Shown: piece by piece, positions 1 to 6,870 of the stretch | Layout: every line of letters starts with the position of its first letter | How positions within the stretch are numbered: position 1 is the first letter of the stretch | Assembly (NCBI GenBank): GCA_900548075.1 | Contig: URJD01000039.1 | Coordinates: 1 to 12,022 of the forward strand | Length of the DNA: 12,022 nt | Direction of reading: 5' to 3' | Source of the DNA: an uncultured Collinsella sp. | GTDB lineage: Bacteria; Actinomycetota; Coriobacteriia; Coriobacteriales; Coriobacteriaceae | Program-made: the position numbers and the translations under genes | Notes under the pieces: generated by a model | What the model saw: the letters and a program-made list of their open reading frames with translations, nothing else | The model's database searches: none | Told to the model about the DNA's origin: nothing

Positions 1-1176
1 AAGGTGTACTTCACCAACCTGCGCACGCATGCTCGCGAGAGCCAGCTCGACAAGCTCAAGCGCCTCATCCGTCACGCCGGTATCGAACAGATCGACTTCG
101 AGAACAAGTTCGTCGCCATTAAGATTCACTTTGGCGAGCTGGGCAACCTGAGCTTTTTGCGCCCCAACTACGCCCGCGCCGTCGCGGACGTCGTGAAGGA
201 GCTGGGCGGCAAGCCCTTCCTCACCGACTGCAATACGCTCTATGTCGGTAGCCGCAAAAACGCGCTCGAGCACATCGACACCGCCTACCAGAACGGCTTT
301 ACCCCGTATGCCACGGGTTGCCAGATCATCATCGCCGACGGCCTCAAGGGCACCGACGAGGCGCTCGTCCCGGTCGAGGGCGGCGAGTACGTGCACGAAG
401 CCAAGATCGGTCAGGCGCTCATGGATGCCGATATCGTGATCAGCCTCACCCACTTTAAGGGTCATGAGCAGGCAGGTTTTGGCGGCGCCATGAAGAACCT
501 GGGCATGGGAGGCGGCAGCCGTGCCGGCAAGATGGAGCAGCATGCCGCCGGCAAACCGAACGTCGCGACCGAGCACTGCGTTGGCTGCCGTGCCTGCGAA
601 AAAATCTGCGCGCACAACGCCATCTCGTTCGACGACACCCGCGAGCGTGAGCTTGCCAGCGGCGCTACTCGCACGGTGCACGTGGCCGCCATCGACCACG
701 ATCGCTGCGTGGGCTGCGGACGCTGCATTGCGGCATGCAACCAGGATTGCATCGAGCCCGGCTATGACGCCGCGGCCGACGTGCTCAACTGTAAGATCGC
801 CGAGTACACCAAGGCCGTTGTCGACGGCCGCCCGAGCTTCCATATCTCGCTTGCCATGGATATCAGCCCCAACTGCGATTGTCATCCCGAAAACGACACG
901 CCTATCGTCAACGATATCGGCATGTTCGCGAGCTTCGACCCGGTCGCCATCGACCAGGCCTGCGCCGATGCTGTCATGGCATCCGAGCCGCTGCCCAACA
1001 CCGAGCTCACCGATAGCGCGGCCAAGATGGAGCACAACCACGAGCATCTGGAGGGCGAGCAGGCCAAGGACCCCTTCTGCATCACGCATCCCGACACCGA
1101 CTGGCGCGTGTGCATCGCACACGCCGAGAAGATCGGCCTGGGCACGAGCAAGTACGAGCTCATCGAGGTCAAGTAG
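1..1176 (+). CDS. DUF362 family protein with two 4Fe-4S motifs (5' partial)
   Basis: The protein has the DUF362 fold signature HFKGHEQAGFGGAMKNLGMG (residues 150-169, counting the GTG at 4 as residue 1), a late CDCHPENDTP segment (291-300) and FDPVAIDQAC (311-320). Inserted between these is a ferredoxin-like region with two CxxCxxCxxxC motifs (Cys192/195/198/202 and Cys235/238/241/245) that should each bind a 4Fe-4S cluster. No signal peptide or membrane segment is seen, so it is probably cytoplasmic. DUF362 ferredoxin proteins are common in anaerobes. Their reaction is not established, so only an electron-transfer or redox role is inferred. The first in-window start is GTG at 4, but the codon before it is an in-frame AAG, and family members often begin MKVYFT. 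The true start is therefore probably an ATG just outside the window. The stop is TAG at 1174-1176, followed by a terminator. Confidence 0.88.
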   Translation, partial: KVYFTNLRTHARESQLDKLKRLIRHAGIEQIDFENKFVAIKIHFGELGNLSFLRPNYARAVADVVKELGGKPFLTDCNTLYVGSRKNALEHIDTAYQNGFTPYATGCQIIIADGLKGTDEALVPVEGGEYVHEAKIGQALMDADIVISLTHFKGHEQAGFGGAMKNLGMGGGSRAGKMEQHAAGKPNVATEHCVGCRACEKICAHNAISFDDTRERELASGATRTVHVAAIDHDRCVGCGRCIAACNQDCIEPGYDAAADVLNCKIAEYTKAVVDGRPSFHISLAMDISPNCDCHPENDTPIVNDIGMFASFDPVAIDQACADAVMASEPLPNTELTDSAAKMEHNHEHLEGEQAKDPFCITHPDTDWRVCIAHAEKIGLGTSKYELIEVK

Positions 1177-1223
1177 CGTCTAACTATTGGACAAATCAAG
1201 CGTTTTTGTAGCGTAAGTTGAGC

Positions 1224-1262
1224 AAAAGCCGCCCACGAGCACAACGCTTGCGGGCGGCTTTT
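1224..1262. terminator. Bidirectional Rho-independent terminator
   Basis: A perfect 11-bp inverted repeat, AAAAGCCGCCC (1224-1234) and GGGCGGCTTTT (1252-1262), encloses a 17-nt loop. The A-run on one side and T-run on the other let it work in both directions. This fits its place between the converging ends of the DUF362 gene and the minus-strand hydrolase gene. Confidence 0.85.
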
Positions 1263-1339
1263 CAGAAGTGCGGTGAAAAATCGAATACCGCCGACTACAA
1301 ACCGATTTTTGGCAACAAACCCCAGACGTTGCTTTTTGC

Positions 1340-2305
1340 CTAAAAATTCTTGTCGAGGAAGTCATCGACCGTATTCCAGTAGAGCTCGGGGTCAACTTGC
1401 GCACTCTTGGCGTGGGTGGCGCCATGGATAGTGAGCTTTTGCTTGACCTTGCTGGCGCACGCGTCGTAGTTTTGGTCGAGCATGCTGTACGGCACAAAGG
1501 TGTCCTGGTCGCCGTGGATAAACAGCATGGGAACTGTCGCGTGTTTGAGTTGCTCCACACTGCTCGCCTTATGAAAGTCGTAGCCCGCGCGCACGTTGCA
1601 CACCAAGTTTGCTACATCGAGCAAGGGAAAGCTGGGCAGGCCGAACACGTCCTTGAGCTGCAGGGAAAACTCGTCCCAAACACTCGTATAACCGCAGTCC
1701 TCGATAATGCATTTCACGTTTGAGGGCAGAGATTCCCCCGCGACGTTCATGGCGGTTGCCGCACCCATCGACTCGCCAAAGACCAGGATACGTGCCTCGG
1801 GGTCGGCCTGAACGATTTGCTCGATCCATGCGACGATGTCGAGGCGCTCGGGCCAGCCCATGCCGATATAGTCGCCGCCGGAGCGCTCGTGGGCGCGGGC
1901 GGCGGGTGCGAGTACGTTCATGCCGCGGTCGTGGAATCGCTTGACGTATCGGGCCATACCGATGGGCTCGTTGGTATATCCATGCAGGCAGACGGCGTAA
2001 TCGTGGGTGTTCTCCGAGGCGGCAAAATACCAAGCGGCAAGTTCGGTTCCGTCATCTGCGGTGAGGCTGCTGCTCTCGCGATTCTCTTTAAACCACGCCC
2101 GCGCCTCGGTTTCCTCGGCATCCGGCTGCTCGCCTTCTTTGTCGTTCTTGCTATCCTGCATCATCTTCATGGTGTAGGGCGCTTGGGGATTCAGGGCAAA
2201 GTCAAACAGAAAGTTGCCGGCAAATCCGAGCAGCGCAACGACAACCACCAGTGCAACGATGCCGGCTATCTTGAGCTTTCGATGGGAACGTGCGTTTTGA
2301 GACAT
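1340..2305 (-). CDS. Membrane-anchored alpha/beta hydrolase
   Basis: This 321-residue protein has an N-terminal hydrophobic helix (about residues 12-32) after a short basic stretch, so it is probably anchored with its catalytic domain outside the membrane. The alpha/beta hydrolase fold is shown by the oxyanion-region motif LHGYTNEP (107-114), the nucleophile elbow GESMG (177-181, Ser179), HGDQDTFVP (264-272, with Asp268 the likely acid) and GATHAKS (295-301, His298). The full triad is present, so it should be an active serine hydrolase, perhaps an esterase or peptidase of the Hydrolase_4/BAAT-like type. The substrate cannot be told from sequence. A charged linker (about 50-70) separates anchor and domain. 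The ATG at 2305 is preceded by AGGAA at a suitable distance. The stop is TAG. It is divergent from the haemolysin III gene and has its own promoter and a possible operator. Confidence 0.9.
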   Translation of the reverse strand: MSQNARSHRKLKIAGIVALVVVVALLGFAGNFLFDFALNPQAPYTMKMMQDSKNDKEGEQPDAEETEARAWFKENRESSSLTADDGTELAAWYFAASENTHDYAVCLHGYTNEPIGMARYVKRFHDRGMNVLAPAARAHERSGGDYIGMGWPERLDIVAWIEQIVQADPEARILVFGESMGAATAMNVAGESLPSNVKCIIEDCGYTSVWDEFSLQLKDVFGLPSFPLLDVANLVCNVRAGYDFHKASSVEQLKHATVPMLFIHGDQDTFVPYSMLDQNYDACASKVKQKLTIHGATHAKSAQVDPELYWNTVDDFLDKNF

Positions 2306-2323
2306 AAGAAGCTTTCCTATAAG

Positions 2324-2341
2324 ATGTTAATACATTAACAT
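2324..2341. promoter_or_regulatory. 18-bp palindromic operator candidate
   Basis: ATGTTAAT-AC-ATTAACAT is a perfect palindrome with 8-bp arms and a 2-bp centre. It lies just downstream of the -10 box of the hydrolase promoter, roughly +7 to +24. That is a position where a bound dimeric repressor (TetR, GntR or MarR type) would block transcription. No regulator gene is adjacent, so the cognate protein is unknown. Confidence 0.5.
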
Positions 2342-2354
2342 TTAATGCAAGCGC

Positions 2355-2383
2355 ATTATGGACGTTCGCCGTTGATGCGTCAA
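2355..2383 (-). promoter_or_regulatory. Sigma-70-type promoter for the hydrolase gene
   Basis: On the minus strand TTGACG (-35; 2378-2383) is separated by exactly 17 bp from CATAAT (-10; 2355-2360). Each box matches the consensus in five of six positions. Transcription should start near 2348, giving a leader of about 43 nt before the ATG at 2305. Confidence 0.72.
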
Positions 2384-2426
2384 CAGGCAAAGAATGGGTA
2401 AACAAAGGGTCACGTATGGTGCAAAT

Positions 2427-2456
2427 TTCGCACGTACCCAGACGCTTTGATATAGT
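2427..2456 (+). promoter_or_regulatory. Possible promoter for the haemolysin III gene
   Basis: TATAGT (2451-2456) is a good -10 box. The best -35 is TTCGCA (2427-2432), four of six matches with an 18-bp spacer. The start would lie near 2463, about 29 nt before the ATG. Two direct CACGTA repeats (2411-2416 and 2431-2436), exactly 20 bp apart, flank or overlap the -35 box and may be an activator or repressor site. Confidence 0.42.
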
Positions 2457-2491
2457 GTTGAGAACTCTTTACGTTGGAGGATGTAACCGGC

Positions 2492-3175
2492 ATGTCCGAT
2501 TCGAGCGACAGTTCTAAGCCGCGACCCAAGACCGCGGCCGTTCCACACTACACGGTGGGTGAGGAGATCATGAACTCCGTCACCCATGGTGTCGGCTGCC
2601 TGCTGGGTATCGCGGGCCTGGTGCTCCTGATCGTATTCGCCGCCCTGCGCGGCGGAGGCCCGGCCCACATGGCCGCGGCGATTGTCTATGGCGTCAGCAT
2701 TATCCTCGAATACCTAGCCTCCACGCTCTACCACGCGATTCAGCCCGCGCGCGCCAAGCGCGTGTTTCGCATCATCGACCACAGCTGCATCTACCTGCTC
2801 ATTGCGGGCAGCTATACGCCGTTTTGCCTTATCATGCTCGCAAACGACGGCGGCCCTGCGCTGTTCTTTGCCGTATGGGCCATCGCCATTATCGGCATCG
2901 CCCTCGAGTGCTTTATGCGCGAGCGTCAACCGCACTGGGTAAGCGGCCTGGTCTACCTGCTGATGGGCTGGCTCGTCGTCTTTAAGCTGCCCGAGCTCGT
3001 GTCGCTGCTCAACCCCGTGGCACTTGCCCTGCTCGCCGTCGGCGGCGTGTGCTACACCGCGGGCGTGCCGTTCTATATCGCCAAAAACGTGCGCTACCTG
3101 CACAGCGTGTTCCACCTGTGGGTGTTCGCCGGCAGTATTTTCCAGTTCATGGCGGTGATCCTCTTCGTAATCTAG
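2492..3175 (+). CDS. Haemolysin III / PAQR-family membrane protein
   Basis: This 227-residue protein has a short polar N-terminus followed by about seven hydrophobic helices. Family hallmarks are EEIMNSVTHG (24-33), a YHA motif (His81), RIIDHSCIYLL (93-103) and the C-terminal HSVFHLWVF (204-212). The conserved His81, Asp96, His204 and His208 match the metal-site residues of the PAQR/haemolysin III superfamily, in which a Zn2+-dependent lipid hydrolase (ceramidase-like) role has been proposed. Bacterial members such as YqfA are poorly understood, and the name haemolysin comes from heterologous assays. The ATG at 2492 is chosen because GGAGG lies at 2476-2480; an in-frame TTG at 2474 would put the ribosome site inside the gene. 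The length is usual for the family. Confidence 0.9.
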   Translation: MSDSSDSSKPRPKTAAVPHYTVGEEIMNSVTHGVGCLLGIAGLVLLIVFAALRGGGPAHMAAAIVYGVSIILEYLASTLYHAIQPARAKRVFRIIDHSCIYLLIAGSYTPFCLIMLANDGGPALFFAVWAIAIIGIALECFMRERQPHWVSGLVYLLMGWLVVFKLPELVSLLNPVALALLAVGGVCYTAGVPFYIAKNVRYLHSVFHLWVFAGSIFQFMAVILFVI

Positions 3176-3285
3176 CGACCACGCCTGCGCGCTCGCGTCC
3201 TTGTTTGGGCGCCGGTGCAATTGCCGTATCCGCCGTCAACGTTTTAATCCGACGTCCCGAATCTTGGAGGTTCGAGAAACTCCCG

Positions 3286-4659
3286 ATGGACATAACCATC
3301 TCCCTTATCACCACCCTCGTTTTGACTCTCATCAACGGCTACTTCTCTATGTCCGAGATGGCGCTCACCACGGCCAAGCGCGCCGTGCTGGAGCACGAGG
3401 CCGAGGAAGGCGACAAGCGCGCCGAGCGTGCCATTAAGCTGGCTGCCGACTCCGACCAGCTGCTCGCCACCATCCAGGTCGCCATCACGCTCGTGGGCTT
3501 CGCCTCGTCCGCCGTCGCCTCGACGAGTCTGTCCGACCCGCTCGCCACGTGGCTCATGAGCTTTGGCATCGCGCCGCTCTCCGCCATCGCGCGCGGCCTG
3601 GCGCCGGTCATCATCACCGTCGCGGTCGCCTTCGTGTCCATCGTGATTGGCGAGCTTGTGCCCAAGCGCATCGGCCTGGCCAATGCCGAGGGCGTATCCA
3701 AGCAGGTCGTGGGACCGTTGTCATTTTTCCAAAAGATCGCCCGTCCGCTTGTGTGGCTGACTGGCGCTTGCTCCGATGGCCTGGCCCGCATCCTGCGCAT
3801 CAAGAGCGCCGACGACCGTCAGAACGTCTCGGAGGAGGAGATCAAGTACATGGTCTCGGAGCAGGACGACCTGCTCGACGAGGAAAAGCGCATGATCCAC
3901 GAGATCTTCGACCTAGGCGACACCGTTGCCCGCGAGGTCATGGTGCCGCGCGTGGACACCACCATGTGCGAGGACGACGAGACGGTCGCCGACGTGTTGT
4001 CCACCATGCGCCAGACCGGCTTCAGCCGCATCCCCGTCTATCACGAGGACCCCGACAACGTCGCGGGCATCGCGCACATCAAGGACCTGATCCAGCCCGC
4101 GCTCGACGGCAAGGGCGACCAGCCCATCGCCAGCTATTTGCGCGACGCCACCTTTGTACCCGACACCAAGGACATCCTGCCGCTGCTGTCCGAGATGCAG
4201 ACCTCGCACGACCAGATCGTGGTGGTCGTGGACGAGTACGGCGGCACGGCCGGCATCATCACCATCGAGGACATCGTCGAGGAGATCGTCGGCGAGATCG
4301 AGGACGAGTTCGACCCCGACAACAAGTATCTCACGCGCCTTTCGCGCCGCGAGTGGCTCGTTGATGGGCGTTTTTCGTGCGATGACGCGATTGAGCTTGG
4401 TTGGCCGCTCGAGGAAAGCGATGATTATGAGACCATCGCCGGCTGGATTTTGGAGCTTTGCGACTCGGTGCCCGACATCGGAGAGGTGTTTGAGGTTGCC
4501 GGGTACAAGTTTAAAGTGCAGTCGATGCGTGGCCAGCGCATCTCGCTCATCCGCGTGATCGCTCCGGCCGAAACCGATAAGAAGGATTCCGAGTCTTCGG
4601 CAGAGAAGCCGGCGGCGTCGGGTGCGGGCTCTGTGGACCCGCACGACGGCGACGAGTAG
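3286..4659 (+). CDS. CNNM/CorC-type (HlyC/CorC) CBS-domain transporter
   Basis: The 457-residue product has the full domain order of the family. An N-terminal DUF21/CNNM membrane domain (about 1-180) includes the conserved FSMSEMAL (20-27) and GELVPKRIG (122-130) motifs. It is followed by a CBS pair (about 215-275 and 285-340, with VMVPRVD at 218-224 and VDEYGGTAGIITIEDI at 315-330) and a CorC_HlyC domain (about 350-426). The C-terminal 30 residues are acidic and low-complexity. CNNM/CorC proteins bind ATP-Mg at the CBS pair and are implicated in Mg2+ export and resistance; a magnesium or cobalt efflux role is inferred here. The start is ATG 3286. GGAGG lies at 3266-3270, 15 nt away, which is long, but no better in-frame start exists between them. 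The 110 bp before the gene show no clear promoter, so it may be read from the haemolysin III gene. Confidence 0.92.
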   Translation: MDITISLITTLVLTLINGYFSMSEMALTTAKRAVLEHEAEEGDKRAERAIKLAADSDQLLATIQVAITLVGFASSAVASTSLSDPLATWLMSFGIAPLSAIARGLAPVIITVAVAFVSIVIGELVPKRIGLANAEGVSKQVVGPLSFFQKIARPLVWLTGACSDGLARILRIKSADDRQNVSEEEIKYMVSEQDDLLDEEKRMIHEIFDLGDTVAREVMVPRVDTTMCEDDETVADVLSTMRQTGFSRIPVYHEDPDNVAGIAHIKDLIQPALDGKGDQPIASYLRDATFVPDTKDILPLLSEMQTSHDQIVVVVDEYGGTAGIITIEDIVEEIVGEIEDEFDPDNKYLTRLSRREWLVDGRFSCDDAIELGWPLEESDDYETIAGWILELCDSVPDIGEVFEVAGYKFKVQSMRGQRISLIRVIAPAETDKKDSESSAEKPAASGAGSVDPHDGDE

Positions 4660-4683
4660 GACAAGGAAGAGTAGGGGAGAGTT

Positions 4684-5517
4684 ATGGCAGGCCTGTTCAA
4701 CATCCTTAAGGTCACCGTCAGTGAGGACAAGATCTGCGCGCATGTGCTGGTGAACCCCGGCATGCCGCTCATGACCTCGGAGGACATCGAGGCCACGGCG
4801 CGCGTGTACTACCTGGTGCCCGCGATTGCCAAGCACCTGTGCCTGGGCGATTCCGGCCGCGAGTTCCAGGACTGCATGGGTCAGACCGAGCTCTGCCACC
4901 TGCTGGAGCACGTGACGGTCGAGCTCATGAACGAGACCGGTCTTGCCGGCAGCATCTCGTGCGGCCGCACGCGCGTAAGCGAGCACGACGAGCGCGTCTT
5001 TGAGGTTGAGCTTTCGTGCCCCGACGACGCGCTGGCCATCGGTGCGCTGTCTTCGGCCACCTTTATGATGGACTGGGCGTACCTGCACGCCGACCAGCCT
5101 GCCCCCGACGTGGAGGGCACGGTCGCGGGCCTGCGCAACCTGGTGCTGGGCATGCGCGCCGAGGCCGAGGGCAAGGATCCTCACGAGGCCGTCGCCGCTG
5201 CGAACGGCGAAGATGCCGCCGAGGGCGAGGGCGCTGACGAGGGCGATGTGCCGGTCGATGCCGAGCCCGTTGCCGATGCGACCGCCGAGCCTGTTCCCAC
5301 CGAGCCCCAGGGCGTCCCCAACTTTGACGACGAGCCCCAGGTGGCGATTGATACCGAGGGCGCGGTTGCCGAGAACCACGAGGCCTCCGCTGCCGTCTTT
5401 GGCGGTGCGGCGACGGTTCCGGCAGGACCTGCGCATGAGGGCGGCCTGCCGCTCGTGGACGGCGCCGGCGAGGACCCGGGTGCCACGGTGGCCATGCCGG
5501 CTATGCCCCAGGAGTAG
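4684..5517 (+). CDS. Protein with cyanophycin-synthetase-like N-terminal domain and acidic tail
   Basis: This 277-residue protein has two parts. Residues 1-155 look globular. Within them CHLLEHVTVEL (71-81), CGRTR (93-97) and VFEVEL (105-110) followed by an alanine-rich helix resemble the N-terminal domain of cyanophycin synthetase, where HVxEHVALELQ, GKTR and a VFEYE-like strand occur in the same order. No ATP-grasp or Mur-ligase domain follows. Residues 160-277 are instead an Ala/Glu/Asp/Pro-rich, probably disordered, strongly acidic tail. In cyanophycin synthetase the N domain holds the growing polymer. Binding of a peptide or polymer is therefore a guess here and no enzyme activity is evident. 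The start ATG has AGGGGAG 6 nt upstream. The gene lies 24 bp after the CNNM/CorC gene and is probably cotranscribed with it. Confidence 0.72.
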   Translation: MAGLFNILKVTVSEDKICAHVLVNPGMPLMTSEDIEATARVYYLVPAIAKHLCLGDSGREFQDCMGQTELCHLLEHVTVELMNETGLAGSISCGRTRVSEHDERVFEVELSCPDDALAIGALSSATFMMDWAYLHADQPAPDVEGTVAGLRNLVLGMRAEAEGKDPHEAVAAANGEDAAEGEGADEGDVPVDAEPVADATAEPVPTEPQGVPNFDDEPQVAIDTEGAVAENHEASAAVFGGAATVPAGPAHEGGLPLVDGAGEDPGATVAMPAMPQE

Positions 5518-5596
5518 GCCTACGCGTTTATCACCATCACGTACCTGCGCCTTTGCCGTACGCAGATGAGCGGAGCGGCAAGTGATGCGCTGCGGG

Positions 5597-5602
5597 TATA
5601 AT
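5597..5602 (+). promoter_or_regulatory. Promoter -10 box for the ytxH-PRC operon
   Basis: A perfect TATAAT lies 51 nt before the chosen ATG, following a 75-bp stretch without genes. No good -35 box is seen 16-18 bp upstream; the candidates are GC-rich and poor. The start would be near 5609. A short stem-loop, GGGCAC (5621-5626) and GTGCCC (5631-5636) with a 4-nt loop, lies in the leader just before the ribosome-binding site. Confidence 0.6.
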
Positions 5603-5653
5603 GGACAGCATTCAAACGGTGGGCACCGACGTGCCCGCAGGAGAGGAATGATC

Positions 5654-6043
5654 ATGGGTAAGACTTTCAGCTTTGTCTCCGGCGCACTTTTTGGTGCCGC
5701 TGCCGGCGCTATTGTCGGCGTTGCTCTGGCCCCGCGCTCGGGCGCCGAGACCCGCGCCATGGCTGCCGATATCGCCAACGACGCCTGGGACAATATGCGC
5801 GACACCTACGAGCACAGCGCCGAGGAGGCCCGTGCTGCGGTGAATGACTTTGGCCCGATGGTCGACGCCAAGACCGACGACCTGCGCGCCAAGGTCGACC
5901 TGGCCCGCGAGCGCATGGACCAGCTGCGCGAGCAGCTCAACGACGCTATTTCGGGCGGCAACGTGACGCCTGCCGCCGACGTCGTGGTCGAGAACGCCGT
6001 CGAGGCTGATACCGAGGCTGCGGAGCCCTCGACCGAGGCATAA
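5654..6043 (+). CDS. YtxH-like membrane-associated protein
   Basis: This is a 129-residue protein. An N-terminal glycine/alanine-rich hydrophobic helix (about 5-27) leads straight into LAPRSGAETR (25-34), the hallmark of YtxH-like proteins. After it comes a charged helical region (35-100), probably coiled coil, and a short acidic tail. YtxH proteins are small, often stress-related, membrane-tethered proteins of unknown mechanism. The ATG at 5654 is chosen over the ATG at 5648 because the ribosome-binding site AGGAGAGG (5639-5646) ends only 1 nt before the latter. The TAA stop overlaps the next start codon (TAATG), which points to translational coupling with the PRC-barrel gene. Confidence 0.83.
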   Translation: MGKTFSFVSGALFGAAAGAIVGVALAPRSGAETRAMAADIANDAWDNMRDTYEHSAEEARAAVNDFGPMVDAKTDDLRAKVDLARERMDQLREQLNDAISGGNVTPAADVVVENAVEADTEAAEPSTEA

Positions 6044-6798
6044 TGCGCGCCGGGGATTTTGTCGGTGCCAAGATCTATCGCAAGCCTACCGAGGACAAGC
6101 GCACCAAAAAGGACGGCACGCCGCGCAGCCCTAAAAAGCTCGGAAAGATTCACTTTCCGGTCTTTACCCCGGGCGGTACGCGCGTGGTCGGCTTTATGGT
6201 CCGCCAGTCCGATATCGCGGGCATGATCGAGCGCCCCGACCGATTCGTAGCGCTCGACGCCATTGGTGTCTACGAGGGCGCCATCGCGGTCGATGACGTC
6301 AAGGGCACCTACGATGCCGCCGCCGCCAAGCGCCTCGACATCAACCTGGACGATTGCATCATCTGGGTCGGTATGGACGTGCGCACGGAATCGGGCGACG
6401 TCGTGGGCTATTGCTCGGACGTGGAGTTCAAGCCACGCTCGGGCATCGTGCAGGCATTCTATGTGACCGCCGGTGCTGCTTCGAGTGTTTTGGTTGGTGA
6501 CACGCAGGTGCCGCCGACGATGCTGCGCGGCTATGCGGACGGCGCGATGATTGTTTCGGACGAGGTCAAGTCGCTCGGGTATTCGGGCGGCGCGGCCGCC
6601 AAGGCTGCCGAGGCCAGTGTCGTGGTGGGCGATAAGGTCAAGAAGGGCGCCAAGGTGCTCGATGACAAGGGATCGGTCGCCGTGGACAAGGGCAGCCGCG
6701 CACTGGGCAAGCAGCTCGGCAAAACGCGCGGTATGTTCAAGGCCTTTAAGGACGAATATCAAAAGGCGAGCGGGGGCTCGTCAAAAGCTAGCAAATAG
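6043..6798 (+). CDS. PRC-barrel domain protein
   Basis: This 251-residue protein is soluble by sequence. The first 170 residues are rich in beta strands and appear to hold PRC-barrel-like repeats: an opening MRAGDFVGAKIY with KIHFPVFTPGG (35-45) and RVVGFMV (47-53), then IIWVGMDVRTESGDVVGYCSDVEF (106-129; a VxxxxGxxVGxxxDV pattern) and a following GIVQAFYV strand. PRC barrels bind small ligands or proteins and occur in RimM and the photosynthetic reaction centre H subunit. The last 80 residues are Lys/Ala/Gly-rich and probably disordered or helical, perhaps binding nucleic acid or an acidic surface; this is inference. The start overlaps the stop of the YtxH-like gene by 1 nt, so the two are probably translated together. 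The role is unknown. Confidence 0.75.
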   Translation: MRAGDFVGAKIYRKPTEDKRTKKDGTPRSPKKLGKIHFPVFTPGGTRVVGFMVRQSDIAGMIERPDRFVALDAIGVYEGAIAVDDVKGTYDAAAAKRLDINLDDCIIWVGMDVRTESGDVVGYCSDVEFKPRSGIVQAFYVTAGAASSVLVGDTQVPPTMLRGYADGAMIVSDEVKSLGYSGGAAAKAAEASVVVGDKVKKGAKVLDDKGSVAVDKGSRALGKQLGKTRGMFKAFKDEYQKASGGSSKASK

Positions 6799-6819
6799 CG
6801 ACGTACCAAATGATGGGAG

Positions 6820-6849
6820 GCGAGCCGGAGACATGTTGCTCCGGCTCGC
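6820..6849 (+). other. Perfect 11-bp stem-loop between the PRC and NodB-fold genes
   Basis: GCGAGCCGGAG (6820-6830) pairs perfectly with CTCCGGCTCGC (6839-6849) around an 8-nt loop. What follows is TGTGTTTA and then G-rich sequence, not a T-run. It could therefore be a leaky terminator, an mRNA-stabilising end or a processing site that sets different levels for the genes on either side. The ribosome-binding site of the next gene lies about 10 nt downstream. Confidence 0.6.
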
Positions 6850-6870
6850 TGTGTTTATGGGGGAGGGCAC

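Noticed and set aside
2474..2491. TTG start that would extend the haemolysin III protein by six residues
   Set aside because: The GGAGG ribosome-binding site would then lie inside the coding region; ATG 2492 is correctly spaced from it.
3049..3285. 79-codon N-terminal extension of the CNNM/CorC frame
   Set aside because: The extension overlaps the haemolysin III gene and is Arg/Pro-rich without homology; the membrane domain starts at ATG 3286.
3913..5805. Long minus-strand open frame of 630 codons
   Set aside because: It lies antisense to the CNNM/CorC gene and its neighbour, has a composition typical of high-GC reverse frames, crosses real gene boundaries and shows no domain or ribosome-binding site.
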